A DNA stretch of 54,263 nt from assembly GCF_003254275.1 (NCBI RefSeq), contig NZ_QKZK01000024.1:1-54263 (forward strand), in the 5' to 3' direction. This stretch comes from Breznakibacter xylanolyticus. GTDB lineage: Bacteria; Bacteroidota; Bacteroidia; Bacteroidales; Marinilabiliaceae. The notes beneath the pieces are model-generated. The model searched no databases. It was not told the origin of the DNA and worked only from the letters and a program-made list of their open reading frames with translations. A program made the translations under genes and the position numbers. Shown piece after piece: positions 18,901 through 27,617 of this stretch (within the stretch, counting starts at the first letter, position 1; the number at the start of each line of letters is the position of its first letter).

Positions 18901-19385
18901 GGCACAGGCAATCCGCCGTCCACAATATGAAAAGTACCTTCGGTGGTCCGTTTGTCCTTAGCCGGGTTGTTTAAAACCCCCTGCTTGACACGATATGATG
19001 TCACAAATTCATTATGAAACATCTCACCATTGGGGGGTAAACACACTTCGCGTGCCATCCCCGGCTGATTGAGTACAAACGTATTATTAGGCAATCGCCA
19101 GCTTTTATCTAATTTGATGTCTTTCAAATAATCATCCAAAAAATTCTGGATGCGGGTATCAACCGGCGAGAGTCGTTCACCCAGTAAACGAGAGTTTTCA
19201 CGAAAACTGCTAATCAAACCTTCAGTCAGGGAAATAAACTTGGCATTCGACAATTTGTTTTTGGCGTCATTGTCGTCGTAATACAACGGTTGTCCCAAGG
19301 CTGCCAACTGAAGGTTGATGTACTGAATCATGTCCTTCCTGTCCTTCTTGGTCAACTTTTCTTTGTTTATCATTTCGTTTTTCAT
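15903..19385 (-). CDS. Probable PPi-type phosphoenolpyruvate carboxykinase
   Basis: This very long (1160 aa) soluble protein has no signal peptide or membrane helix. Its size and several segments fit the pyrophosphate-dependent PEPCK family (about 1100-1160 aa; described from Entamoeba and some bacteria), which interconverts PEP, CO2 and phosphate with oxaloacetate and PPi. Suggestive motifs are SGGGKSEIS (about residues 496-504, Lys500), a phosphate-loop-like match to the PEPCK kinase motif, plus NYFGYSKKEIKTQIGYSANL, EEEHAGGAIAFPRGN and TGAGSEGALTKGPFN. I recognise it from length and these motifs, not from an alignment, so alternatives remain. It is monocistronic with its own terminator. 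If correct, it links PPi to gluconeogenesis or anaplerosis. Confidence 0.6.
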   Translation of the reverse strand: MKNEMINKEKLTKKDRKDMIQYINLQLAALGQPLYYDDNDAKNKLSNAKFISLTEGLISSFRENSRLLGERLSPVDTRIQNFLDDYLKDIKLDKSWRLPNNTFVLNQPGMAREVCLPPNGEMFHNEFVTSYRVKQGVLNNPAKDKRTTEGTFHIVDGGLPVPLDKKEVPRLTFAHLLCAALTPPDDLKLLPFTANQDHQAKVMASLLMRPIVVPEVKGVISEKSMEIRFFAPGSFVSNLDFVESVFGNAGDPNLAKNDAALDIAHWTGHTGCIILAPHLVKLTKKEVGLPHYDQATERQRREGMCWKEESEIYNNGVPFKLTCRDERGVVVTIVADNYFGYSKKEIKTQIGYSANLFGLVEEEHAGGAIAFPRGNMSDHVYGNIFNSKFAQKYTFSDVTRLLGDRIEVMAENYAVDKKYPEIVYIPENADLDMYKSSIAWTYDNGKEFQLTMSPKKIYVHPSGHKFQLTKHQTQNMWRIIDTAPEGVFCHKPSTVSGGGKSEISKSMQNAIKYGFFYIKNLEEDSKMADKLINYDYSKRWKVAKPDSEPSRSFLSPKRSLGSAVKLLTPSDQYNDEYNAFLRSIPDYILTFVLYIKRLHRGTDENIDWKKEFSVEIINGRQGNALRYKNQPIMASFARVGFNQEGNWLLHKLRSDFVPSQKIQMEDDITASITVPASKLSKLNPEYTNQSVKFTANCESYLFQRPDDAVIRGYDKEAEFDIVQDNTFLTNYEPLTKKDAIAIMEDAMNYEQYTQPVKDFIARIIESEDEDFTFVVPSHTRIVNGKPTANPRYLERNRFKEESIDTYLAEVGARLHRKVESGLPVYTPVNAVLPGRRNNPVDKKSGIRPLSVYNPIHYQELPELFMDFICSLTGKSPSTTGAGSEGALTKGPFNMLAPTSDLNNALLSYILTGYQGFSSAAGYIGHEYRFDHDISILIPEIWARLEPADRNPKLLIETNCLEKLEDFEFNGKKVLASRLGYRITGNFAFRCMNRLFDEPLAVFNEKMLKPELQSMEDFVDGINNITEAQQKVALNYFADGSIEAAIPPLKVLLHIMAYGHYEGKEISDPSLRAMFDRDMVINSSWYKERLKCKQAQDDAFLTRQVAYLENFMSNPANCSLVEEMQIAKRLEKAREIQKHVKTDAYLKDLEGTIGVDPLYRG

Positions 19386-19975
19386 GTGTTTATATTTTTT
19401 TCAGTTGCCACATGTAACTCGCCAATCACGATCCTTCTGTGAATGAATTGATTCATGGCTCGTTTCATTTGAAAAGATTTTCTCGAAAGTCGGTTCTCCA
19501 TGCTTGCATGAAAGAATCTAAATTGAGATAAAAAGAGCCACATCCGCTGTTAAACTTTTCAGAGCGGCGTTAAACTTTTTTATCGCCTGTAAAAATAATA
19601 AGTACATGGGATTTGCGGGCACAAAAAGACTTAAAAAAACCAATAATTTACTGCCACCCCCCTTTTACATTCCACTTCATTAGAAATTTAAACAGTTTTA
19701 TATCAGACACGCAACTTTCTTAACACCTTCATATCAAATCAACTTTAACTTTCAAAATAAAAGAGATGAGCAAACAAGATAGAAACAACATCATTGGATC
19801 GCAAGAAGAAAATTGTGGGAGCAAAAAAGATTCGCATTCCGTAATAATTGAATGTCCCCGCCTTCTGTTTTCAAAATTATATTTAATATTGCCATACCGA
19901 CAAAGACATTTATCACTCATCTGCTTAGGATGCAGAAAGCACAAAATCAACAACTAATTCTAACACATCCTGACC
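19386..19975. other. Intergenic region without a supported gene
   Basis: This 590-bp AT-rich gap separates the divergent PEPCK-like gene and the lipoprotein pair and must carry both promoters, which I could not assign with confidence. A 63-codon frame at 19766-19957 begins plausibly (MSKQDRNN) but has no family match and unconvincing composition after residue 30, so I do not call it a gene. Confidence 0.5.
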
Positions 19976-20566
19976 ATGAACAAACACTGGCACATCTGCG
20001 CCATCCTTTTATTAATGGCACTATACACCTCGTGCACCAAAGAAGATCTCGACAACGACTCCCCCTACGTCTATAATACACAGTCGAGCATCATGTATGG
20101 CAACCAATCGGCAACATTTAAGGAAATACTCTTCTACATTCAACCTTACTTGATGATCGATGGCGTAAAAAAATACCCGGCCACCGACTCGCTGCTCAAC
20201 ATCACCATGAAAGTCAACAGACTCACTTGGGGATCAGTTTCATCCTTGCCCATCGACACAACAATATTTGACTTGGAAACAGTGAAAAACTTCCGCGTCA
20301 CAAACGTCCCAATCAAATATCCGGTAGTGGCTTCATATCAAATCAGCAATACCACAACCACCAATGCCGGTCACTTTGCCGATTTACTACTCAACTATCA
20401 ATCGCTGTTGGCCGGCGATTACCTTTTCCGCATCGAATCGTTTGACATACGCAGAGCGGATGGCACTATCAAAAAATGCCCCACAGCCGCATCGGTACCT
20501 CTGACAGTTAAGCCCGACCAAAGAGGTTCATACATCGGGGAATTCGAAATCGAAATTAAACCTTAA
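19976..20566 (+). CDS. Putative lipoprotein of unknown function
   Basis: The 196-aa protein has a lipoprotein signal peptide ending in LYTSC (Cys20) followed by acidic residues (TKEDLDND). In Bacteroidota such acidic residues near the lipidated Cys can act as a surface-export signal. The remainder is beta-rich with no family I recognise. It ends 29 bp before a second small lipoprotein gene on the same strand, and the two probably form an operon. It may be an envelope or surface component; its function is unknown. Confidence 0.7.
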   Translation: MNKHWHICAILLLMALYTSCTKEDLDNDSPYVYNTQSSIMYGNQSATFKEILFYIQPYLMIDGVKKYPATDSLLNITMKVNRLTWGSVSSLPIDTTIFDLETVKNFRVTNVPIKYPVVASYQISNTTTTNAGHFADLLLNYQSLLAGDYLFRIESFDIRRADGTIKKCPTAASVPLTVKPDQRGSYIGEFEIEIKP

Positions 20567-20595
20567 TTACTAACAATCATCACGTAACCTCTACC

Positions 20596-20952
20596 ATGAA
20601 ACATACCATCATTACCACTCTCCTCATTATCATCACACTCACCGGATGCATCGACTACGAAGAAGGCACCATTCGCGTGCAAAACAAAGTGCACAACGTC
20701 GCTTTACAAAGTATCAACTGGGGCGAATATGGCATTTACGATTATGTGATGACCGGCGAAACTTCGGCCAAACGAACCATCAGTGACGAAAAGGAAAACT
20801 GGCCAAAAACCTTTCAACTCGAATTTTACATGACGGCCAACGGCAACCTGGTGTATCTCAAAACCCGGAACAAATACACACTCAATTACAATGAGGATTT
20901 AATAATCACCATCTCCGATACCACTGATGTGTACAACCCGGCATTGGAATAA
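20596..20952 (+). CDS. Small putative lipoprotein of unknown function
   Basis: The 118-aa protein has a short hydrophobic leader and lipobox LTGC (Cys18), followed by IDYEEG, an acidic segment right after the lipidated Cys. The mature part is short and beta-rich (TIRVQNKVHNVALQSINWG). I recognise no domain. It is downstream of the other lipoprotein gene and convergent with the DbpA-like helicase, whose stop is 15 bp away. Confidence 0.65.
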   Translation: MKHTIITTLLIIITLTGCIDYEEGTIRVQNKVHNVALQSINWGEYGIYDYVMTGETSAKRTISDEKENWPKTFQLEFYMTANGNLVYLKTRNKYTLNYNEDLIITISDTTDVYNPALE

Positions 20953-20967
20953 CACTCTTACAATGCC

Positions 20968-22275
20968 TCACAACATTTGAATTCGAACACTTCGCCCTTT
21001 GAGTGGTACACCACGCAAGTGCTTCAATAAAGCGAGTACTTCCGCACGACTCACAGCCACATAAGCCTGGTTATCTTTCACCTCAATAAGCCCAATGTTA
21101 TCTTTGGACAAACCTCCTTTTTGACAAAAAAAACCGACCACATCAACTTTATTGACCTTATCCTTGCGTCCCTTATTCAACATCAAGGTACACCAGCGGG
21201 GTTGAGGAGGGATGATTGCCTCTGCAGGTAACGATTCTCGATACACATCATCCGGAATAAAGTCGGGTAGCACTTCATCACCTAAAGCCAATACATAAGC
21301 TGTTCCACCGGCACCCATGCGAGCCGTACGACCATTGCGATGCGTCCATGATTCGGCATTCACAGGCAAATGGTAATGTATCACGGCATCAATATCGGGA
21401 ATATCGAGTCCTCGGGCAGCCAAATCGGTGGTAATCAAAATGCGACAACTGCCATTTCGAAAAAGCGTTAGAGTACGTTCACGGTCACGCTGATCAAGGC
21501 CACCGTGAAAAATCTCGTTCACCACACCGTGATCGTTCAAATAACGGGCAACCCGTTCCACGGCATCACGATGATTCAGAAAAACAAACATGCGAGCTTC
21601 GACCAACTTACAGACCAACAGCAACAATGCCTCCAACTTATCTGCCTGCCACACATCGACACGACGAAGTGTCAATTGCCCCGAAGGCACCACCTGAGAT
21701 ATAAAATCGAGCGTATGAACATCATCAACACCCGTAAAAGAAGGCAGATGCTCAATGCGAGTCGCTGACGTGAGAACTCGAGTTTGAACATCGCCAAGAT
21801 GCTCCAAAATGGCGCCCATCTCATCGGCAAACCCAAAATCGAGACATTTGTCAAACTCATCCAACACCAGCATCCGTACCCCCTTAAGCTGAATGCGACT
21901 GTTGCGCAGATGGTCGAGCACGCGACCGGGCGTTCCTACCAGCACGACAGGAGGTTCAATTAGGTTGTTAATTTCAATGCGGATGTCGTGACCACCATAA
22001 CAACAAGACACCTTATGCCCTGAGCGTAAACGACGAAAAACATCGTCAATTTGTAAAGCCAATTCGCGCGAGGGCACCAATATCAATGCTTGAATCCCAT
22101 GATTGCCCTCACGTAAAAAATCGAGCAATGGCAAGAGAAAAGCCAATGTTTTACCGGAACCGGTAGGACTCAACAACATCAAGTTGCGATGATGATGCAA
22201 TGCAGCAATGGCAGCATCTTGCATGGCATTGAGCGATTCGATGCCCAAATGATGAAAATAACGGGTATATGACAT
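20968..22275 (-). CDS. dbpA: DbpA-like DEAD-box RNA helicase
   Basis: The 435-aa ATP-dependent RNA helicase has motif Q/I (LSPTGSGKTLAFLLP), Ia (PSRELALQ), Ib (TPGRVLDHL), motif II as DEFD rather than DEAD, motif III as TSATR, and the C-terminal lobe motifs (TTDLAARGLDIP, HRNGRTARMG). Residues about 365-435 resemble the DbpA RNA-binding domain (VGFFCQKGGLSKDNIGLIEV), which in E. coli targets 23S rRNA helix 92 during 50S assembly. Length is typical. The start is ATG at 22275. Helicase identity is certain; the DbpA assignment rests on the C-terminal domain. Confidence 0.9.
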   Translation of the reverse strand: MSYTRYFHHLGIESLNAMQDAAIAALHHHRNLMLLSPTGSGKTLAFLLPLLDFLREGNHGIQALILVPSRELALQIDDVFRRLRSGHKVSCCYGGHDIRIEINNLIEPPVVLVGTPGRVLDHLRNSRIQLKGVRMLVLDEFDKCLDFGFADEMGAILEHLGDVQTRVLTSATRIEHLPSFTGVDDVHTLDFISQVVPSGQLTLRRVDVWQADKLEALLLLVCKLVEARMFVFLNHRDAVERVARYLNDHGVVNEIFHGGLDQRDRERTLTLFRNGSCRILITTDLAARGLDIPDIDAVIHYHLPVNAESWTHRNGRTARMGAGGTAYVLALGDEVLPDFIPDDVYRESLPAEAIIPPQPRWCTLMLNKGRKDKVNKVDVVGFFCQKGGLSKDNIGLIEVKDNQAYVAVSRAEVLALLKHLRGVPLKGRSVRIQML

Positions 22276-22312
22276 GTCGCAAAGATAGAAATAAAAGGGC
22301 TCAGAAGAGATG

Positions 22313-22411
22313 TCATAAGGAGAGCGACAACACCGTTCGCTCCATCAAAACCAACAACAAAAGACAAAAAAGCAAAAACGGCACACCCGAATAACAGATG
22401 GCCGCTTTCAT
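22313..22411 (-). CDS. Candidate 32-aa hydrophobic small protein
   Basis: A short frame starting ATG at 22411 and ending TGA at 22313 encodes a peptide beginning MKAAICYSGVPF. It contains one strongly hydrophobic stretch (FLLFCLLLLVLM), enough for one membrane helix, followed by a charged MERT segment. It ends 37 bp upstream of dbpA on the same strand, so it could be a leader peptide or an independent small membrane protein. There is no clear ribosome binding site and no homology evidence; chance cannot be excluded. Confidence 0.25.
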   Translation of the reverse strand: MKAAICYSGVPFLLFCLLLLVLMERTVLSLSL

Positions 22412-22450
22412 AGAGAAGGGGTTATTTATGGTAATCGTTTAAATCAAGAA

Positions 22451-22564
22451 TTAAAGACCCAACAAAAACAATGATAAAACTGAAATAACAACAAAAACTT
22501 GAAAACTGAGAAACCAATGCGATGCATCAAGTTGTTTAAACTGTCTCCTTCCTGTTGTTGCCAT
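22451..22564 (-). CDS. Candidate 37-aa single-pass small membrane protein
   Basis: The frame from ATG at 22564 to TAA at 22451 encodes a basic, polar N-terminus (MATTGRRQFKQLDASHW) followed by about 20 hydrophobic residues ending in GL. This is the classic layout of a single-pass small protein with positive-inside topology. It begins 18 bp after the zinc-ribbon gene's terminator on the same strand. No family is recognised. It is more protein-like than its neighbour at 22313 but still unproven. Confidence 0.35.
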   Translation of the reverse strand: MATTGRRQFKQLDASHWFLSFQVFVVISVLSLFLLGL

Positions 22565-22581
22565 GATGTTTTGTTAAAAGA

Positions 22582-22613
22582 TAAATAAACCTGCCTTTCA
22601 ACAGGCTTATTTA
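22582..22613 (-). terminator. Terminator-like hairpin after the zinc-ribbon gene
   Basis: The 12-bp stem TAAATAAACCTG / CAGGCTTATTTA (one mismatched pair, G-T as RNA on the minus strand) lies 36 bp past the stop of the minus-strand gene at 22649 and is followed on that strand by TCTTTTAAC. Confidence 0.6.
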
Positions 22614-22648
22614 TCGGGGGAATCTACTTAAATATCAAAAAACAAAAA

Positions 22649-22870
22649 TCAACGAACGTCTTCAACTTCTTCAAAACACATGATTGGTGGAATTCTTATT
22701 TCAACCAAACTATTAGAGCGATGCAATCGTCGTGATGCTTTCACAGCACCTTCAGCTTGCTTCTTACATGTTTCGCTACAATATTTACGATTAATAATCA
22801 ATCGACTGATTATCCCTCGCTTATAGCGATATATCTTACCACACCAATTACAAGTATTAAAAACATCCAT
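22649..22870 (-). CDS. Small zinc-ribbon-like protein
   Basis: The preferred 73-aa product begins MDVFNTCNWCGKIY and carries two Cys pairs (CNWC and, about 28 residues on, CSETC), arranged as in small treble-clef or zinc-ribbon proteins that recur in Bacteroidota. A basic linker follows (KKQAEGAVKASRRLHR). The frame is open 41 codons further upstream, but that part has no coding character and the Cys motif sits right after the ATG at 22870. Nucleic-acid or protein binding is a guess; no pathway is evident. Confidence 0.6.
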   Translation of the reverse strand: MDVFNTCNWCGKIYRYKRGIISRLIINRKYCSETCKKQAEGAVKASRRLHRSNSLVEIRIPPIMCFEEVEDVR

Positions 22871-23122
22871 CGTATTGCAGTGAGCTAAAAAATGAAAAGT
22901 TAATAATATCGGTAAAGAGTTATTTGTGATTGACACTGCAATATTAAGCAATGAACGCCGACCTGGCATGGCCAACAAACGAAAGGGGGTCAATTAGCAA
23001 TGAAAGGGGTAGTTTTTCAAATAAAGCGACATTCATCCTATCAAAAAACCCCCTCGGTGTGGCACGGGTCAAAAAAATCGCTATTTTCACAGTGATTTCA
23101 ACGATTAGGTAACCCACAAAAT

Positions 23123-23860
23123 ATGCTAAAAGCCGTAATTATTGACGATGAAGTGGCTGCACAAAAAAGCCTCGAGAAAATCATTCAACTATACTTAAAC
23201 GAATCAGTTAAAATAGAAGGGATTTCAAGTTCATTAAAGGAGGGCATCCAACTCATTCACAAACACAAACCAGAGATTGTATTTCTGGATATTGAAATGC
23301 CTTTTCAAAACGGCCTTGAACTTTTTGACTACATGGAGATTAATTTTGATGTGGTGGTCATCAGTGCATACAAAGACTATGCGATTGACGCCCTTCGCAA
23401 TGGCGCTTCGGACTATCTTTTGAAACCGGTGAACGTTGCCGATTTAAAAAAATGCATCCATCGCATTGAATCACAACACCGCCTTTTACAAGAAAAAGGA
23501 CAAAACCAAAACCGCTATGAAGTGGGGAAACTCATCGTTCCGTACGCCAAGGGATATTTTGTGATTCCGTACAGCGACATCATTGCCATTGAGGCTGATG
23601 GTAACTATTCATGGGTTTACAAATTGAATCAGGAGAAACTACAGGTAAATAAAACCTTAGGAACAATTGAAGAAAACCTGCCCCCACAATGTTTTTTCCG
23701 GTGTCACCGCTCGGCCATCGTCAACATCCACTATGTGACCGAAATAAACCGCGAAAAATGCACGCTGGCCATTCACAACAAGCATTTACCCATCACCGAA
23801 AGAAACATTAAACCCCTGATGGACAAACTCAAAGCAATCCTCAATGTGGACATGGAGTAA
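23123..23860 (+). CDS. LytTR-family response regulator
   Basis: The 245-aa two-component regulator has a receiver domain (about 1-120; acidic D8-D9, phospho-acceptor Asp56 in FLDIEMP, LLKPVN near 105) and a LytTR DNA-binding domain (about 140-240, with IIAIEADGNYSWVY, TLGTIEENLP and FFRCHRSAIVNIHYV). LytTR proteins bind direct repeats upstream of target promoters. The gene overlaps the next reading frame by 17 bp, coupling it to the propeller sensor kinase that probably phosphorylates it. Confidence 0.95.
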   Translation: MLKAVIIDDEVAAQKSLEKIIQLYLNESVKIEGISSSLKEGIQLIHKHKPEIVFLDIEMPFQNGLELFDYMEINFDVVVISAYKDYAIDALRNGASDYLLKPVNVADLKKCIHRIESQHRLLQEKGQNQNRYEVGKLIVPYAKGYFVIPYSDIIAIEADGNYSWVYKLNQEKLQVNKTLGTIEENLPPQCFFRCHRSAIVNIHYVTEINREKCTLAIHNKHLPITERNIKPLMDKLKAILNVDME

Positions 23861-26800
23861 GAGAGCAATCCTAATTGGCTTAGCAGGATGGATTTACGCA
23901 GGGATCACAGCCACAGCACAAACATTTTTCACCGAGCAAATCACCACCGAAAGCGGCTTACCATCGAACACCATCCGATGTGCCATCCGCACAACCGATA
24001 ATGAAACCTAGATTGGAACCGATGCCGGACTGGTAAAATGGAACGGAAAATCAAACAACATTTATCGCCAACAAAATCTTCCCGACAGAAAAATCCAATG
24101 CATCACCCAAGGCCAACCGGGTGAAATTTGGGCAGGTACAAGCAGTAAAGGACTTTGTCTGATTAGAAAAGATAAATCGGTTAGGGTTTTCACAACAAAA
24201 AATGGTCTATCATCCGACCAAATCACGTCTGTTTACTTTTCTGAAAAACAAAAAAAATTGTTTGTGGGCACCCGACATGGCTTATCTGTCGGAGATAGCA
24301 CTGGATTTTATGCTTTTAGAACCAATAAAATTGAAATCTCGGCCATTTCGGAAAACGATAGTTGCCTGATTATTTCGACCAATGGCAAAGGGCTGTTTTA
24401 TTACCACTTCACAAAAAAAAACGTTTTCCCCATTCATGAATTTGCCCACATCAAAGGTTCAACAATCAATTATATCCATTTCACATCATGGGGTGATACG
24501 ATTATTCAGGTACAAAACCAGGGTTTATTAGTTATCAACAAACAAACGCGAGATCACTACCCTCTTGAAACTCGCATTCAATGGATTGCAGAAGGTAACA
24601 ATAAGGATATTTGGATTGCGCCCTCCGAAAATGAAGCACCTGTGATTCAAAGCGTGTACCTGATACGTAACAAGCAACTCATTCCAATTAATCATCACCT
24701 CACACGACGAGCTAAAGCCGTCAATGTCATTTGGAAAGAGCCCTTTTCCGGATCCATTTTCATGGGAACATCAGGCAGTGGGATACTGGCACTCCCGTCG
24801 ATGATGTTTGAACAGTACGAAGCTAAATCAGAATATCATCAATATCGCTTGTCCGACTTATGTGAAGATGCCAATCATAATCTATGGGTGGTAGGGGATC
24901 ATCAATGGCGCATCCCCCTCTTACCAACCAAACTACCATATCAACTAACATTCAGGACTGAATATTTCAACGATTTTTTAGTTTCACCTTCAAGCGATTT
25001 CACTCAAACGATCTGCAAAAATCAAACTGGCGCCATCACTTTACAAAACCAAAAAATATACAAAATCAAAGAGTCGTTAAAAAAAACAACCCCCATATTA
25101 GAGCACATCCAGAAATGCGACTTTTTGAAAGTAATTGACAATAAAATCATTGCACAACACAGCAGCCGCATTTGGCTGTATAACGACGAAGGCACCATTA
25201 CGGAAGCCAGCATACATCACGAAGGGTTGATTGCTCAAGTAGAGAAATTTGCCAACTCATACTGGCTTCTCAGTCAGGATGGTCACATCACCAATGCCTC
25301 AAACGACTTATCCCACCAAACCCTTATTAACGAAGAGCATCCATTTATCCCCTCATCAATCACCGCCATGGCAACCGATGGCAAGGAGCATTTATTTGTC
25401 ACAGATGGATATGAAACATTGATACTTCTCACCGAAAAAAAAGGACAGTTACTTGAATTTGGACGCTGGCGGATTGGCAAAGACTTCCCGGGTCATTACC
25501 TTCACTGGATACTAATTGATACCCGTCAAAACCTATGGATTGGCACAGACAAAGGACTTACAAAAATGGATCTGCCCCTGTTTTTGCGTGAAGGTCATGC
25601 AAAATTCATCAATTGGGGACGCGGCGAAGGCTATGACTGTGCCAACTCCTTCAAAGCCATAGAATCATCAACCGGGTGGATATGGGTCTTAAGCGATGCA
25701 AAGCTGATGCGTTTTTATCCCGACAACCTGCAACACCAATCGTCGGCACCACGAATCAAACTGACGCACATCACAAAAAACGGAATTGAAGCCAACGTCT
25801 CTCAACTTGTCAAGACTCGCTTTTTTGGAGGTCAAAGCAATGCCATTGACTTGGCCAGTAATGAAAACACCCTCTCTTTTTCATTTGACGCACAGGATCT
25901 GACCAACACAGAACGAATTCATTATCAATACCAACTTCTACCACAAGAAACGGATTATGGCAGTCCCACACAACAGCCCATGGTTTACTATCCGGCATTA
26001 AGTCCGGGCAGATATCGCCTTAAAGTACGTGCCTATTATGAACACATGCCCACCCACCCCATCGAACAAGAATACCCGTTTACCATCAACCCACCTATTC
26101 ATCGCAGCATTTACGCGTTTATATTTTATGCCATCGTTACAATTATTGTGGTGCTCATGGTTTTGGACATTCGAATTCGCGGAGTGAAACGAAAAGAGGA
26201 ACAAAAAAACAAAAACCAGCAACGAATGGCCTTGTTAAAAATGGAAGCCCTCCAATCGCAAATGAATCCCCACTTCATTTTTAACGCATTGAATTCATTA
26301 CAATGCAGCGTTTTGGAAAACGACACAGAGAAATCACTTCATTTCATCGGACTCTTTTCCAAACTAATGCGTTCAACACTAGACAATGCTTCTCGTCATT
26401 TGATTTCGCTAAAAGAAGAACTCGATTACCTGAACAACTACATCGAAGTTGAAAAAATGAGATTTTCCGATGGGTTTGAATACGTGATTAGCGTGGCCGA
26501 AAACATTGAAACCGACTCATTATACCTTCCACCAATGCTGCTACAACCGCACATTGAAAACTCCATTAAATACGCTTTCACATCTTCATCAATTGGTTAC
26601 ATCATCATCAACTTCTCAAAAGTTGACAACAACTTAATTTGTATGATCGAAGACAATGGCGTGGGCCGTAGCAACACCCAACACCGCAAAAGGAGTCATC
26701 AACCACGAGGACAATCCATTACTCGTGAGCGCTTTGAAATCCTCAATGAGTTTTACAAAACATTCAACGATTATAAATTTGAGATTGAGGACATATACGA

Positions 26801-26915
26801 TCACGAACAAAATCCTGCAGGAACACGCGTAACCCTCATTTTCCCAATCATCGATGCGCCCGATACATATTTAGAAAAAAACCACCATGTATATCCCACA
26901 GAATCTCAACGTTGA
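23844..26915 (+). pseudogene. Propeller-type LytS-like sensor kinase interrupted by an amber codon
   Basis: The frame starts at ATG 23844 inside the end of the regulator gene and reads a signal peptide (about residues 1-25, ending ATAQT). It meets TAG at 24009-24011 (codon 56) and then stays open and coding-like to 26915 (1023 codons in all). The local sequence NET-stop-IGTDAGLVKW matches the two-component-propeller repeat motif, where the stopped position is Trp, so one TGG-to-TAG change explains it. Downstream are further propeller blades, a Y_Y_Y domain (about 690-750), a transmembrane helix (about 757-778), a His_kinase domain with MNPHFIFN (His810) and a HATPase with PHIENSIKYAF and EDNGVGRS. 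An internal ATG at 24258 would give an 885-aa product without signal peptide. It may be a real nonsense mutation, readthrough or a sequence error. Confidence 0.85.
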
Positions 26916-27555
26916 ATGGCTTGACTTATCGCATCCCATTGAGCACCGCATGCCAACCTGGCCGGAAGATCCGCAAGTGAATCTAAAATGCGTTGCAACA
27001 TTGGAGCACCAAGGTTTTAGCAATTACCGGTTGGAACTGGGGATGCACGCCGGCACACACATCGATGGCCCGTTGCACATGCTCGACCATGGACTGCCAA
27101 TTTCACAGATTAATCCTTCAACCTTCATCGGGCAGGGCATTGTGATTGATAACGATGAGCAGGCTATTGAACAATTATCAACCAGGGATTTAAAAGATCA
27201 AATGGTACTGATTGACACAAAACATGCACAATACTGGGGGCAACCGACTTATCACACCCATTTTCCCAATGTTTTGACATCAATTATCCGCCACCTGATT
27301 GATAAAAAAGTACGCCTCATTGGCATTGACTCCCCCTCTCCCGATCATTCGCCATATCATGCGCATCGACTCATTCTTGAAAACAACATCTTCATCATCG
27401 AAAATTTAACCAATCTAGTCAAAATACCTAAATTTACGCCAATTCAGATCGTGGCACTTCCATTGAGTATCGTGGCCGACAGCGCTCCTGCAAGGGTTGT
27501 AGCCGGATTATATCATCATAAACCAGGAACGCAAAACGACAAAAAGATTACTTGA
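26887..27555 (+). CDS. Cyclase-family (kynurenine formamidase-like) hydrolase
   Basis: The 222-aa metal-dependent hydrolase belongs to the cyclase family (PF04199). The metal-site signature HAGTHIDGPLH lies near residues 55-65, with an N-terminal LDLSHPIEHRMPTWP and a later GIDSPSPD. Members hydrolyse N-formylkynurenine, isatin or related amides and esters; the substrate here is not predictable. The start overlaps the sensor-kinase frame by 29 bp, implying co-translation with that operon. No tryptophan-catabolism genes are nearby, so I avoid the name kynB. Confidence 0.85.
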   Translation: MYIPQNLNVEWLDLSHPIEHRMPTWPEDPQVNLKCVATLEHQGFSNYRLELGMHAGTHIDGPLHMLDHGLPISQINPSTFIGQGIVIDNDEQAIEQLSTRDLKDQMVLIDTKHAQYWGQPTYHTHFPNVLTSIIRHLIDKKVRLIGIDSPSPDHSPYHAHRLILENNIFIIENLTNLVKIPKFTPIQIVALPLSIVADSAPARVVAGLYHHKPGTQNDKKIT

Positions 27556-27617
27556 TATTTTTTTTGATTGCATTAATTCATGATATCACATAAATTGCGT
27601 ACGCCGAACCAAATACC

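Noticed and set aside
19766-19957. 63-aa small protein MSKQDRNN...
   Set aside because: Plausible start, but no family, no clear ribosome binding site and unlikely composition after residue 30.
22871-22993. N-terminal extension of the zinc-ribbon protein
   Set aside because: The 41 extra codons are hydrophobic and low in coding character; the Cys motif aligns with a start at 22870.
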